From positions 372,001 through 436,000 of the forward strand of contig NZ_JBEQCT010000001.1 in NCBI RefSeq assembly GCF_046054155.1: 64,000 nucleotides of DNA, written 5' to 3'. Numbering within the stretch: the first letter of the stretch is position 1; the number at the start of each line of letters is the position of its first letter. The notes beneath the pieces are model-generated. The model was given only the letters and a program-made list of their open reading frames with translations. It did not search any database and had not been told where the DNA came from. Shown piece after piece: positions 9,229 to 17,098 of this stretch. The stretch is from Celerinatantimonas yamalensis. Lineage in GTDB: Bacteria; Pseudomonadota; Gammaproteobacteria; Enterobacterales; Celerinatantimonadaceae. Made by a program: the position numbers and the translations under genes.

Positions 9229-9756
9229 ATGCGCAGAGACATCTGTATTCGGCCTGCTCAATCCACTGAATTGCATTTTGTTTATCAACTAGTGACTGAA
9301 AATGAAGAGTGGACGAAATTTAATGGTCCGTACTTTGCCTATACACCGCCTTTATTAGATGACTTTGCTACAGGCACATTTGAACGATTATGCAAAGGGT
9401 TAGATATGCAAGTTATCACCGTAGATGATGTCGTGGTCGGTTCAGTTAATTGCTATTGGGAGTGTGAGTCCACCCGTTGGTTAGAGGCGGGGGTCGTTAT
9501 TTATGACACGGCGTATTGGGGCCAAGGGATCGCGCCTGTTGCACTGACTCAATGGATCAGTCACTTATTCTCAACGCGAGAAATAGAGCGTGTAGGAATG
9601 ACCACTTGGTCAGGTAATCCACGCATGATGGCTTGTGCCTCTAAACTCGGTTTTAAACAAGAGGCTCGTTTGCGGAAAGTACGTTTCTACCAAGGTGAAT
9701 ACTATGATTCAGTCAAATATGGGGTGCTTCGCAGCGAATGGCAGCAACACGATTAG
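9229..9756 (+). CDS. RimJ/RimL-type GNAT acetyltransferase
   Basis: A 175-residue GNAT of the RimJ/RimL/SpeG-like group. The acetyl-CoA loop is YWGQGIAPVAL (about 97-107), with the conserved SGNPRMMACASKLGFKQEA helix-strand near 130-149 and the characteristic RFYQGEYYDSVKYGVL tail. The ATG at 9229 has GAAGGA seven bases upstream; an ATG 15 bases earlier has none. Relatives modify ribosomal protein N-termini, polyamines or small molecules. It ends the accessory GNAT-peptidase cluster, and a MetJ-controlled gene follows. Confidence 0.85.
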   Translation: MRRDICIRPAQSTELHFVYQLVTENEEWTKFNGPYFAYTPPLLDDFATGTFERLCKGLDMQVITVDDVVVGSVNCYWECESTRWLEAGVVIYDTAYWGQGIAPVALTQWISHLFSTREIERVGMTTWSGNPRMMACASKLGFKQEARLRKVRFYQGEYYDSVKYGVLRSEWQQHD

Positions 9757-9969
9757 CCGTTAGTTAAGAACGAATATTAACGGAATATGACCTAAGCTAA
9801 CATTGTAAGTCAGCTATATTGCTTCTTTTCTTGCGTAGCACTTTGACTAGCTGGCACGTCGGTCAGGTAGTCAAATCAACTTACTTAACGAAGAGAGCAT
9901 TTTTTGTATGATTGGGACATAGCCAAGATGATATTTTTTCATGATCACAATTAAAGTTCATCATAATCC

Positions 9970-9998
9970 TTAAAAGACGTCTAGACATCTATTATAGT
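9970..9998 (+). promoter_or_regulatory. Promoter with tandem MetJ operator (met boxes at 9975-9990)
   Basis: Two contiguous 8-bp met boxes, AGACGTCT (9975-9982, perfect consensus) and AGACATCT (9983-9990, one mismatch). This is the minimal MetJ operator, which binds MetJ-SAM dimers side by side. The boxes fill the 17-bp spacer between a likely -35 TTAAAA (9970-9975) and -10 TATAGT (9993-9998), so MetJ would block RNA polymerase directly. The regulated gene starts at 10032. Confidence 0.85.
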
Positions 9999-10031
9999 GA
10001 GTCCATTAATCGTTATTTCAAGGAATTTTTT

Positions 10032-11171
10032 GTGGCCATTCGTCCCCCCTTTCGCTCAGATGTCGTTGGTAGTTACTTGCGCCCTGATTATTTACATCAA
10101 GCCCGCTGTGATTTTCAAGCCAATCAAATATCAAAAAATGAACTGACCAAGATTGAAGATAGCGCGATTACTGAACTGGTTGAACAGCAGAAAACGGCTG
10201 GTTTGCATGTGATCACTGATGGTGAATTCCGCCGTGGGTTTTGGCATATCGACTTTTTAGAAAATTTAAATGGTATTGAAGGGTATGTGCCAGAGCAGGG
10301 CTATAACCAAGCATTTCATGGCAAAGCTGCGCCTTCTTACAACATTCGGGTGATTGATAAAGTGTCATTTAATCAAAATCATCCGTTTCTCGCGCATTTT
10401 ATTTTTCTTAAACAAGTGGCTGAGACTCAAGATAAATACACGGCTAAAGCGACGATTCCAAGCCCAACGATGATTTTGCGCCAAGAAATACTGGCTAATG
10501 ATGGGTCATCGAACCTCAGCGCTATCTATAGTGATCTTAATGATTTTTATCGCGATCTGGCGAAAACCTATCGGGATGCGGTGCAAGCCTATTATGATGC
10601 GGGTTGTCGCTATTTACAGTTTGACGATACCAACTGGGCGTTTCTTGCTGATGCCAATAAACGCGAAGGGCTTAAAGCCAAAGGGATAGATGCGGATAAC
10701 ATTGCTAGAATTTGCGCTGAGATTATTAATAGTGCTTTAGCTAATAAACCCAGTGATATGGTGATTACTACACATATTTGCCGGGGCAATCACGCTTCAT
10801 CATGGTTGTTTTCTGGCGGGTATGAACCTATCGCAGCGGCTCTATTTGCCACTCAGTATGACGGTTTTTTTCTTGAATATGATAATGATCGCGCTGGAGA
10901 CTTCGCGCCGCTACGATATTGGACAAATAAAGAAAGTCGAATAGTCCTTGGCTTAGTGACATCGAAGTTCCCAGAATTAGAAGATGCAGAAACTATCAAA
11001 GCGCGGATCCAAGAAGCCTGTGACTATGTACCGTTGGAAAATTTATGCTTAAGCCCGCAATGCGGCTTTGCCTCGACAGAAGAAGGCAATAAGTTAACTA
11101 TTGAGGATCAGTGGAACAAAATTCGTTTGATTAATAGGATTGCAGCGAATGTTTGGCCTGATGTGCAATAA
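10032..11171 (+). CDS. MetE C-terminal-like, cobalamin-independent methionine synthase family protein (YxjG/YxjH type)
   Basis: A 379-residue protein matching the catalytic barrel of cobalamin-independent methionine synthase but lacking the MetE N-terminal half. Characteristic pieces are RSDVVGSYLRP, TDGEFRRGFW, YLQFDDTNWAF, the zinc-ligand segments HICRGNHASSW and LSPQCGFAST, with an Asp/Glu-rich site. Relatives such as B. subtilis YxjG/YxjH are thought to make methionine from homocysteine and a small methyl donor. GTG start with AAGGAATTT ribosome site. The tandem MetJ operator directly upstream confirms a place in methionine supply. The methyl donor is not determined. Confidence 0.9.
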   Translation: MAIRPPFRSDVVGSYLRPDYLHQARCDFQANQISKNELTKIEDSAITELVEQQKTAGLHVITDGEFRRGFWHIDFLENLNGIEGYVPEQGYNQAFHGKAAPSYNIRVIDKVSFNQNHPFLAHFIFLKQVAETQDKYTAKATIPSPTMILRQEILANDGSSNLSAIYSDLNDFYRDLAKTYRDAVQAYYDAGCRYLQFDDTNWAFLADANKREGLKAKGIDADNIARICAEIINSALANKPSDMVITTHICRGNHASSWLFSGGYEPIAAALFATQYDGFFLEYDNDRAGDFAPLRYWTNKESRIVLGLVTSKFPELEDAETIKARIQEACDYVPLENLCLSPQCGFASTEEGNKLTIEDQWNKIRLINRIAANVWPDVQ

Positions 11172-11486
11172 CTAAATGATGTGGCTGGTGATTTTACTTG
11201 CGGTTGGCTTTATTAAGTTTTCAGTCAACCGTTTGGTCATCTGCGCCGCCGTAGTGCTTGATATGGATTGGATAACTCAGCTATAAAATGGCATCATTTA
11301 GACAGGATCACTAGCGCTTTGCGCGCTTGGGATGCCTATTATTCAATATCTGCATTTGGCGAGTCATTTTATATAAATCCACTCGTATCTAGTCGCCCGT
11401 GTAGTATAAAAAACGCGAATCTTACTTTAGTCGTTTTGTCGAGTGATACAGAATGTGTTGTAAACTAAGTTCGATAAAAAACTAAT
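11172..11486. other. Intergenic region with only weak open frames
   Basis: About 315 bp after the MetE-like gene. A 66-codon TTG-initiated frame at 11268-11468 has no ribosome site or recognisable family. I treat the stretch as noncoding or decayed. Confidence 0.4.
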
Positions 11487-11754
11487 TTGGAACGTAGCGC
11501 CTACGTTAAAGAGATGATGTGGGACCATCAATGGTTAGATGCATGGAGTGCTGGGCGCTTTGCACCAGAAGCGCTGTTGATGATTGGGCCGTGAAGAGAC
11601 ACCGAATAAGCTGGCACAAATGTTGACAGTCGATTTTAGGGGACATATCAGCTATTGCCAGCGCGACGAATTAGAATATTGCTGTCTTAATCGTTATCAC
11701 GGGTTTATTTTTGTAAAAAAGTCCCCATATATAAGCCAGGACGTATCACAATGA
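11487..11754 (+). pseudogene. Possible frameshifted gene remnant, family unknown
   Basis: A protein-like frame from TTG 11487 ends at TGA 11592-11594 after RFAPEALLMIGP. The +1 frame then continues in a protein-like way (EETPNKLAQMLTVDF, then RDELEYCCLNRYHGFIF) to TGA 11752-11754. The composition looks like a real protein broken by one frameshift, but I cannot assign a family and no ribosome site precedes it. Low confidence. Confidence 0.25.
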
Positions 11755-11798
11755 TACGAAGTGTTGGGTGTTGTTTCGCAAAAGGTGTATGAGGCAGC

Positions 11799-12671
11799 AT
11801 GAGTGCAAAAAATTATTATGATATCTTGGGCGTTGCGCGTGATGCCAGCGAGCCAGAGATTAAGAAAGCATACCGCCGGTTGGCCAAAAAATATCACCCT
11901 GATGTGAGTAAAGAGCCTGACGCAGAGCAGCATTTTAAAGAGGTCGGTGAAGCGTATGAGGCGTTAAGCGATCCGCAAAAGCGGGCCGCTTATGATCAGT
12001 TTGGTAGTCAATGGAAAGCTGCTGGTGCAGGGGCTCGTCAATCTCAACATGCTGGTGGTCAACCATTTAGTGGTGCTGGGTTTGGTGATTTCTTCGAGCA
12101 AGCTTTTGGCCAACGTGGTGGTTTTTCTGGTTTTGAAGGTAGCCGTGGGTTTCAGCAAACCGGAGAAGATATTCACTCTAAGATTGCTATTGATGTGCGA
12201 GATAGTTATTTAGGCGGACAGCGCTCGATGACATTGAATGTCGCCGGGCAACGTCGCACTTTAAATGTAAAAATCCCGAGGGGGATTAAAGCTGGCCAGA
12301 AAGTACGTTTGGCAGGACAAGGTTATGTCGGGCGTCACGGTGGGCCAAACGGTGACCTGTTCTTAGAAATTGATTTTCTAGAGAGTGACGTCTATCGCGT
12401 CGAAGGCACAGATGTATTTTATACCTTAGCGATAGCGCCTTGGGATGCAGCTCTTGGTGCGAAAGTGAGTGTGCCGTTACCGGATGAAAAGCAGGTTGAG
12501 ATGACAATTCCGGCTAATTCATCTGGTGGTCGAAAAATGCGTTTACGTGGCCGTGGCCTCCCCGCCAAGGTGCCGGGAGACTTATATATTGAGCTGCAAA
12601 TTTTGTTACCTAAAGCAGACAATGAGAAGGCTCGACAAGCGTATCAAACGTTTAAAGAAGCCTTTAGTTAA
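11799..12671 (+). CDS. cbpA: CbpA-like DnaJ-family co-chaperone
   Basis: A 290-residue type B J-protein. The N-terminal J domain (about 4-70) carries the HPD motif in KKYHPDVSKE and stimulates DnaK ATPase. A Gly/Phe-rich linker follows (about 78-118), then the two beta-barrel substrate-binding domains (about 124-285). There is no CxxCxGxG zinc finger, which separates it from DnaJ. E. coli CbpA also binds curved DNA in stationary phase. No cbpM (its usual inhibitor gene) lies downstream; the next gene is convergent. Confidence 0.93.
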   Translation: MSAKNYYDILGVARDASEPEIKKAYRRLAKKYHPDVSKEPDAEQHFKEVGEAYEALSDPQKRAAYDQFGSQWKAAGAGARQSQHAGGQPFSGAGFGDFFEQAFGQRGGFSGFEGSRGFQQTGEDIHSKIAIDVRDSYLGGQRSMTLNVAGQRRTLNVKIPRGIKAGQKVRLAGQGYVGRHGGPNGDLFLEIDFLESDVYRVEGTDVFYTLAIAPWDAALGAKVSVPLPDEKQVEMTIPANSSGGRKMRLRGRGLPAKVPGDLYIELQILLPKADNEKARQAYQTFKEAFS

Positions 12672-12674
12672 AAG

Positions 12675-12694
12675 AGCAGGGCATCTGCCCTGCT
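12675..12694. terminator. Hairpin between convergent cbpA and MFS gene
   Basis: A perfect GC-rich hairpin, AGCAGGGC-ATCT-GCCCTGCT. Read on the minus strand it is followed by CTTTT, so it is a better terminator for the MFS gene than for cbpA, but may serve both. Confidence 0.65.
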
Positions 12695-12697
12695 GCG

Positions 12698-13897
12698 TTA
12701 ATTGGACTTGCTCTGATGGATAATTAAATATCCGCCCGTTGCAGCAGCCATCAGCATAAAGCATAAATATAAGAAAACTTGCGAGCCAACTTGTAACCCC
12801 ATATGGCTTGCAACCCATCCCATGACAAAAATACTAAATGCCGCATATAGATAGCCACATAAAAAGAAAGTGGATGTCGAACGCTGAAAGCTGCCGAGCG
12901 GTTGAAATTCTTTTAATAGTCGAATCCCAGCAAGCTGCGTCATACTTTGCGCAATGCCCGTGAGTATTGCGGCGATGATCATTAAGATGATCCAGTGGTG
13001 TACTTCGGCGACAAGAACGCCGACTCCCCCTAAAAAGGTGCCGATAATGCCGATCAGTATTTGTTTACTGATTGATAAGGCCCGCAGACAAATTTGGCTG
13101 ATGACACCCGATCCGAACATCAATAATGGGACGAAGCCAATCAGCGCATGGTTAGTGGTGTGCATTGACTCACTCATCATGCTTGGACCTAACGAAATAA
13201 ATAGACCTGCTAGTGCAAAGGGGCTAGCAAATAATGCGGTTGCAACGAAAAAAAGTGGATAATTACGAGGTGATTCGTCCTTGGTCTGTTCATCTTCGTT
13301 ATGCGTTAGTTGAGTGATGCTGGATGATGGCGCTAACTGGCGCAGTAAAAAGAAACAAATGATAAGTGCTACGATCAGTGGGTAAAAGATCCAACGAAAA
13401 GGCGTGGGAAATATATCGGCAATAATACCGGCGTAAAATGGCCCAAGACCAAAGCCGAGAACACAGCTTAAGGTCACGAGTAGTGGCGTGTTAATAATGT
13501 GCTGTGTAAGTCCAATTCTCACGATAAGAGAGATGCCACATGAGATAAATACGCCGCAGCCTAAACCGATTAAAACGCGAGCTGTGACGAGTTGCCAAAA
13601 TTGATCGGCACTTGCAAACAGAACGGCTGCAATAATTGCTGTGATTAATGCTGTAGACAATAGTCGCATCGTTGTGCGCGCCGTTTGAACGCGGCGCATC
13701 AACAATAGTGAACAAACAATCCCCAAATGGTAAACCACAAAAATAACACTGATCCCAGTGGCACTATAATGGATGCTCTGCTGCCATAAGCTATAAAGAG
13801 GAGTGGGTGCATTAGCGGTCATATAAACGAGAAAAAGTGATATTGCCAGCACTGCCATCGCAAAGTGTGAATTCACCGAGCGTTTTGATTTGACCAT
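12698..13897 (-). CDS. Major facilitator superfamily transporter
   Basis: A 399-residue integral membrane protein with about 12 helices. After a short basic N-terminus comes TANAPTPLYSLWQQ at the end of helix 1. The loop 2-3 motif is reduced (LLLMRRVQTARTTM) and helix 4-5 carries ARVLIGLGCGVFISC. Such carriers are mostly drug or metabolite exporters. It is divergently transcribed from an ArsR-family regulator gene, separated by 122 bp containing a long palindrome. That regulator probably controls it. Substrate unknown. Confidence 0.85.
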   Translation of the reverse strand: MVKSKRSVNSHFAMAVLAISLFLVYMTANAPTPLYSLWQQSIHYSATGISVIFVVYHLGIVCSLLLMRRVQTARTTMRLLSTALITAIIAAVLFASADQFWQLVTARVLIGLGCGVFISCGISLIVRIGLTQHIINTPLLVTLSCVLGFGLGPFYAGIIADIFPTPFRWIFYPLIVALIICFFLLRQLAPSSSITQLTHNEDEQTKDESPRNYPLFFVATALFASPFALAGLFISLGPSMMSESMHTTNHALIGFVPLLMFGSGVISQICLRALSISKQILIGIIGTFLGGVGVLVAEVHHWIILMIIAAILTGIAQSMTQLAGIRLLKEFQPLGSFQRSTSTFFLCGYLYAAFSIFVMGWVASHMGLQVGSQVFLYLCFMLMAAATGGYLIIHQSKSN

Positions 13898-13951
13898 CTT
13901 GTTATCCGTGCGTTAATTTTAGGGTTATAAAAATAACATGTCATTATCTGC

Positions 13952-13996
13952 TCAGACAATGACTAGTTCGATATTTGTCGAAACTCGACTGTCTGA
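13952..13996. promoter_or_regulatory. Large inverted repeat in MFS/ArsR divergent promoter, candidate operator
   Basis: A 45-bp imperfect palindrome centred near 13974. Outer arms are TCAGACA (13952-13958) and TGTCTGA (13990-13996). Inner arms are TTCGA (13967-13971) and TCGAA (13978-13982). Its position between divergent transporter and ArsR-type regulator genes is typical of an autoregulated operator. Confidence 0.55.
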
Positions 13997-14019
13997 ACTG
14001 CGCCATCAAGGAGTAGGGT

Positions 14020-14376
14020 ATGAGCCAATATGAGCACGCCTCCCCGCAAACGATTGAAGAGACTGTAACAGCTTTACGCCATGATGCATTAGCAGATGTG
14101 TTACATGCGCTTGGGGATCCTATTCGCTTAGCTATTATCGCTCAACTCTATCAGTATGAAAGTCGCTGTAGCGATCTCAAGTTACCCATCAGCAAGTCGA
14201 CATTAAGCCACCACATAAAAATTTTGCGCCAAGCCGGTATCATTGCCACGCGTAGTGAAGGAACGGCTCGGATTAGTCGATTATGTATTGATGCGTTAGA
14301 AGAGCGCTTTCCTGGACTGATTCTCGCGGTATTAACTTCGCTTGTCGAAAGACCCAAGGATCCTTCGCCCTCATAA
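14020..14376 (+). CDS. ArsR-family winged-helix transcriptional regulator
   Basis: A 118-residue DNA-binding protein. ArsR-type winged helix spans about residues 23-105: HALGDPIRLAIIAQLY, then the recognition helix in ISKSTLSHHIKILRQAGII, then the wing TRSEGTARISRL. No metal-binding ELCVCDL-type cysteine box is present; the single Cys (ESRCSDL) makes metal sensing unlikely. Probable repressor of the divergent MFS gene via the palindrome just upstream. Ribosome site AAGGAGTAGGGT is strong. Confidence 0.9.
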   Translation: MSQYEHASPQTIEETVTALRHDALADVLHALGDPIRLAIIAQLYQYESRCSDLKLPISKSTLSHHIKILRQAGIIATRSEGTARISRLCIDALEERFPGLILAVLTSLVERPKDPSPS

Positions 14377-14496
14377 AAATGATAACGCTCCAAGCGTTGA
14401 GCATGGCTCGATATCGATCATCTGTTTTTGTTGACTTTTATTGCTGTTAAATCATCCACTTTGCACCATTGCAGATTACCTTCTGATTGCTTATGC

Positions 14497-14523
14497 TTGC
14501 TCATTTGCAACTGATTGTATAAT
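14497..14523 (+). promoter_or_regulatory. Candidate sigma-70 promoter for the methyltransferase-permease pair
   Basis: A perfect -10 TATAAT (14518-14523) with a -35-like TTGCTC (14497-14502), spaced 15 bp, shorter than ideal. It lies 28 bp before the chosen start codon. Confidence 0.4.
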
Positions 14524-14550
14524 ACTGGCCTTTGGGTCAAAGGTGAATAT

Positions 14551-15450
14551 ATGGCACACCCTATAACTATTTTAGATGGTGGGTTGGGGCGAGAGTTAGC
14601 TCGTCGCGGCGCGCCTTTTAAACAGCCCGAATGGTCTGCACTGGCAATGATTGAAGCGCCTGAACAAGTGCAGGCTGTTCATCAAGATTTTATCAACAGT
14701 GGCGCGCAAGTGATCGCGACCAACAGCTACGCATTGGTGCCATTTCACATTGGCGACGAGCGCTTTAAAGAGCAAGGCCCAGCCCTCATTCGGCGCTCTG
14801 GTGAAGTGGCTAGAGCGGCAGCTTTGGGGACCCAGGTACAAGTTGCCGGCTCTCTACCACCGTTGTTCGGTTCATATCGTCCAGATCTCTTCGATGTGTC
14901 ACATGTGCGCAATATTGCGATGCCGCTGATTGATAACTTGGCTGAATTTGTTGACCTGTGGCAGCTTGAAACACAAAGCCTTATCGCTGAAACACAAGCG
15001 GTGTTGGCGCTGTTACCGAGTGATGACAAGCCACGTTGGGTTTCTTTTACTTTGGACGATAACACGTTGCACGATACGCCGCGGCTGCGTTCAGGGGAGT
15101 CAGTCGAAAATGCAGTGAAAGCCATGTTGGACTGTCATGTTCAGAGTATTTTGTTTAACTGTTGTCAGCCAGAAGTGATTTTAGCGGCGATTGAGCAGGC
15201 AAATCGTGTGCTTGAAGAACAAGCGGCCAGTGATACCGTGCGCTTAGGTGGATATGGCAATGCTTTTGTCAGTGCGCAAGCTGAAAATGCTACCGCCAAT
15301 GAAGGCCTTGATGATATTCGCCAAGATCTGACTCCGCAAGCATACCTTCATTTTGCACAGCAATGGCGAGCGGCTGGTGCTTCCGTGATTGGTGGGTGTT
15401 GTGGTATTGGGCCTGAGCATATTGCTTTGCTATCGAGAGAACTGCATTAG
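14551..15450 (+). CDS. Homocysteine S-methyltransferase family protein (MmuM-like)
   Basis: A 299-residue barrel enzyme that moves a methyl group to homocysteine, normally from S-methylmethionine. N-terminal ILDGGLGRELARRG and IATNSYALVP fit the family. Zinc cysteines lie in LFNCCQPE and GGCCGIGPEH. The start is the ATG at 14551 behind AAAGGTGA; a longer frame begins 12 codons earlier without a ribosome site. The next gene, 15 bp downstream, is an amino-acid permease, an arrangement reminiscent of mmuP-mmuM but with a different permease type. No MetJ box seen upstream. Confidence 0.85.
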   Translation: MAHPITILDGGLGRELARRGAPFKQPEWSALAMIEAPEQVQAVHQDFINSGAQVIATNSYALVPFHIGDERFKEQGPALIRRSGEVARAAALGTQVQVAGSLPPLFGSYRPDLFDVSHVRNIAMPLIDNLAEFVDLWQLETQSLIAETQAVLALLPSDDKPRWVSFTLDDNTLHDTPRLRSGESVENAVKAMLDCHVQSILFNCCQPEVILAAIEQANRVLEEQAASDTVRLGGYGNAFVSAQAENATANEGLDDIRQDLTPQAYLHFAQQWRAAGASVIGGCCGIGPEHIALLSRELH

Positions 15451-15465
15451 TTGTAAAAAACAATA

Positions 15466-16863
15466 ATGGATCAGAAAAAAATTGGCTTGTTGTCGCTAAC
15501 CGCACTGGTATTTAGCTCGATGGTTGGTTCAGGTATATTTAGCCTTCCACAAAATATGGCGGAAGTGTCGGGATTGAAAGCGGAACTGATTGCTTGGTTG
15601 ATTACCGGTGTCGGTATTTTATCGCTGGCTGGATGTTTTTTGCTGTTGTCGCGACTTCGTCCCGATCTAGATGAAGGGATTTATAGCTATGCCCGTGAAG
15701 GGTTTGGTGATCTCATGGGGTTTTTCTCCGCTTGGGGTTATTGGTTATGTAGTACGATTGGTGTTGTGGCCTATCTGGTTGTGGCTTTTTCGGCATTAGG
15801 CGGTTTATTAGACAGCCCTCATCGTCTTATTTTTGGTGCGGGTAATACATGGCCATCATTTGTGGGCGAATCGCTCCTTTTATGGATGATTCATACGTTA
15901 GTGAGCCGTGGCGTGCGCCAAGCTGCGCTATTTAATCTTTTAGGTTCATTGGCTAAGACAATTCCACTATTAATATTTATTGTCATTGTTGCCTATTGTT
16001 TTAAACCGACGTTGTTTAGTCATGATATCAATGGCGTGTCTTTAGACGTTCCGATCGCAAATCAAGTCAAACATAGTATGTTGATTACCCTTTGGGTATT
16101 TACTGGGATTGAAGGGGCGGTCGTGCTTTCTGCTCGCGCGCAAAATAAACGCGATATTGGTCGAGCCACGTTTATTGGCGTGTTGTTTGCGGCGTTTTTA
16201 TATATCTCAATTTCATTGCTTTCTAGAGGTATTATGCCAAGAGAGCAGATTGCAGCTTTAACCAATCCATCGATGGCGGGCATTTTAGCTGATCTCATTG
16301 GGGGTCCTGGGAAACTGTTGGTAAGTTTAGGTGTTTTAGTGTCGGTATTGGCCTCGTATATTAGCTGGATATTGTATGCCACGGAAGTTCCACAATCGAT
16401 AGCTCGTCATCATGCTTTTCCTAAAATTTTCGCTAAACTCAACGCAAATGGCGTCTCTACGGCATCGTTATGGCTCACTTCAATTACGGTACAGATCTGT
16501 TTGGTGATGCTGCTCTTTAGCGGGAAGGGTTATAATACCTTAGTGCGGGTTTCGACCTCGATGATTTTAGTCCCTTATTTGCTCGTTGGGTTGTACCTGC
16601 TGAAAGTGTCGTTACAAACCAAACCGCATCTGCCTATGGTCGTGGTTGCTTTGGGGGCAAGTAGTTATGGTGTGTGGCTATTATATGCAGCTGGGTTAGA
16701 TGGGGTGTTATTATCAATTTTACTCTATGTTCCAGGTATGTTGATCTTTTTATATAGCCGACGACAAAATGAACAGCGTGTGCACTTTAATCTGCTGGAA
16801 AAAGGGCTTATTGGCGTGTTGTTATTAGCAATGGTTCCAGCGATAAATATTTTATTGTTTTAA
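15466..16863 (+). CDS. APC-superfamily amino acid permease, basic amino acid antiporter type
   Basis: A 465-residue transporter with about 12-13 membrane helices. Helix 1 carries SSMVGSGIFSLPQNMA, the unwound substrate-binding GSGIF motif of APC transporters. The overall layout (EGIYSYAREGFG, WVFTGIEGAVVLSARA) resembles the ArcD/YdgI arginine:ornithine antiporter group. It starts 15 bp after the homocysteine methyltransferase gene and is very likely co-transcribed. Substrate could be S-methylmethionine, methionine or a basic amino acid. No terminator hairpin follows. Confidence 0.87.
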   Translation: MDQKKIGLLSLTALVFSSMVGSGIFSLPQNMAEVSGLKAELIAWLITGVGILSLAGCFLLLSRLRPDLDEGIYSYAREGFGDLMGFFSAWGYWLCSTIGVVAYLVVAFSALGGLLDSPHRLIFGAGNTWPSFVGESLLLWMIHTLVSRGVRQAALFNLLGSLAKTIPLLIFIVIVAYCFKPTLFSHDINGVSLDVPIANQVKHSMLITLWVFTGIEGAVVLSARAQNKRDIGRATFIGVLFAAFLYISISLLSRGIMPREQIAALTNPSMAGILADLIGGPGKLLVSLGVLVSVLASYISWILYATEVPQSIARHHAFPKIFAKLNANGVSTASLWLTSITVQICLVMLLFSGKGYNTLVRVSTSMILVPYLLVGLYLLKVSLQTKPHLPMVVVALGASSYGVWLLYAAGLDGVLLSILLYVPGMLIFLYSRRQNEQRVHFNLLEKGLIGVLLLAMVPAINILLF

Positions 16864-17098
16864 ACATGCGGCTAGACAATGTTGAAGTCGTATCTATCCA
16901 CTTGATGTGGTCAGATGCATCATTGAGTTGGAGAGAACTGTTGCGTGCTCATCGGCTTAGAGGTTGTCTGGCAACTTCGTTAGAGGTACGGTATAACAAA
17001 TGAATGCGAGCCGCAAAAATAGATATGTATGACGTTGAGTGCGCGGTATTGGTGATGACTAGTGTCATCAGATAAATGAGTTATTTTTCGGATAAATT

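Noticed and set aside
11268..11468. 66-codon frame after the MetE-like gene
   Set aside because: TTG start, no ribosome site, no recognisable motif and unlikely composition.
14596..15125. Long minus-strand frames across the homocysteine methyltransferase gene
   Set aside because: They are antisense shadows of a strongly motif-supported gene and have atypical composition.
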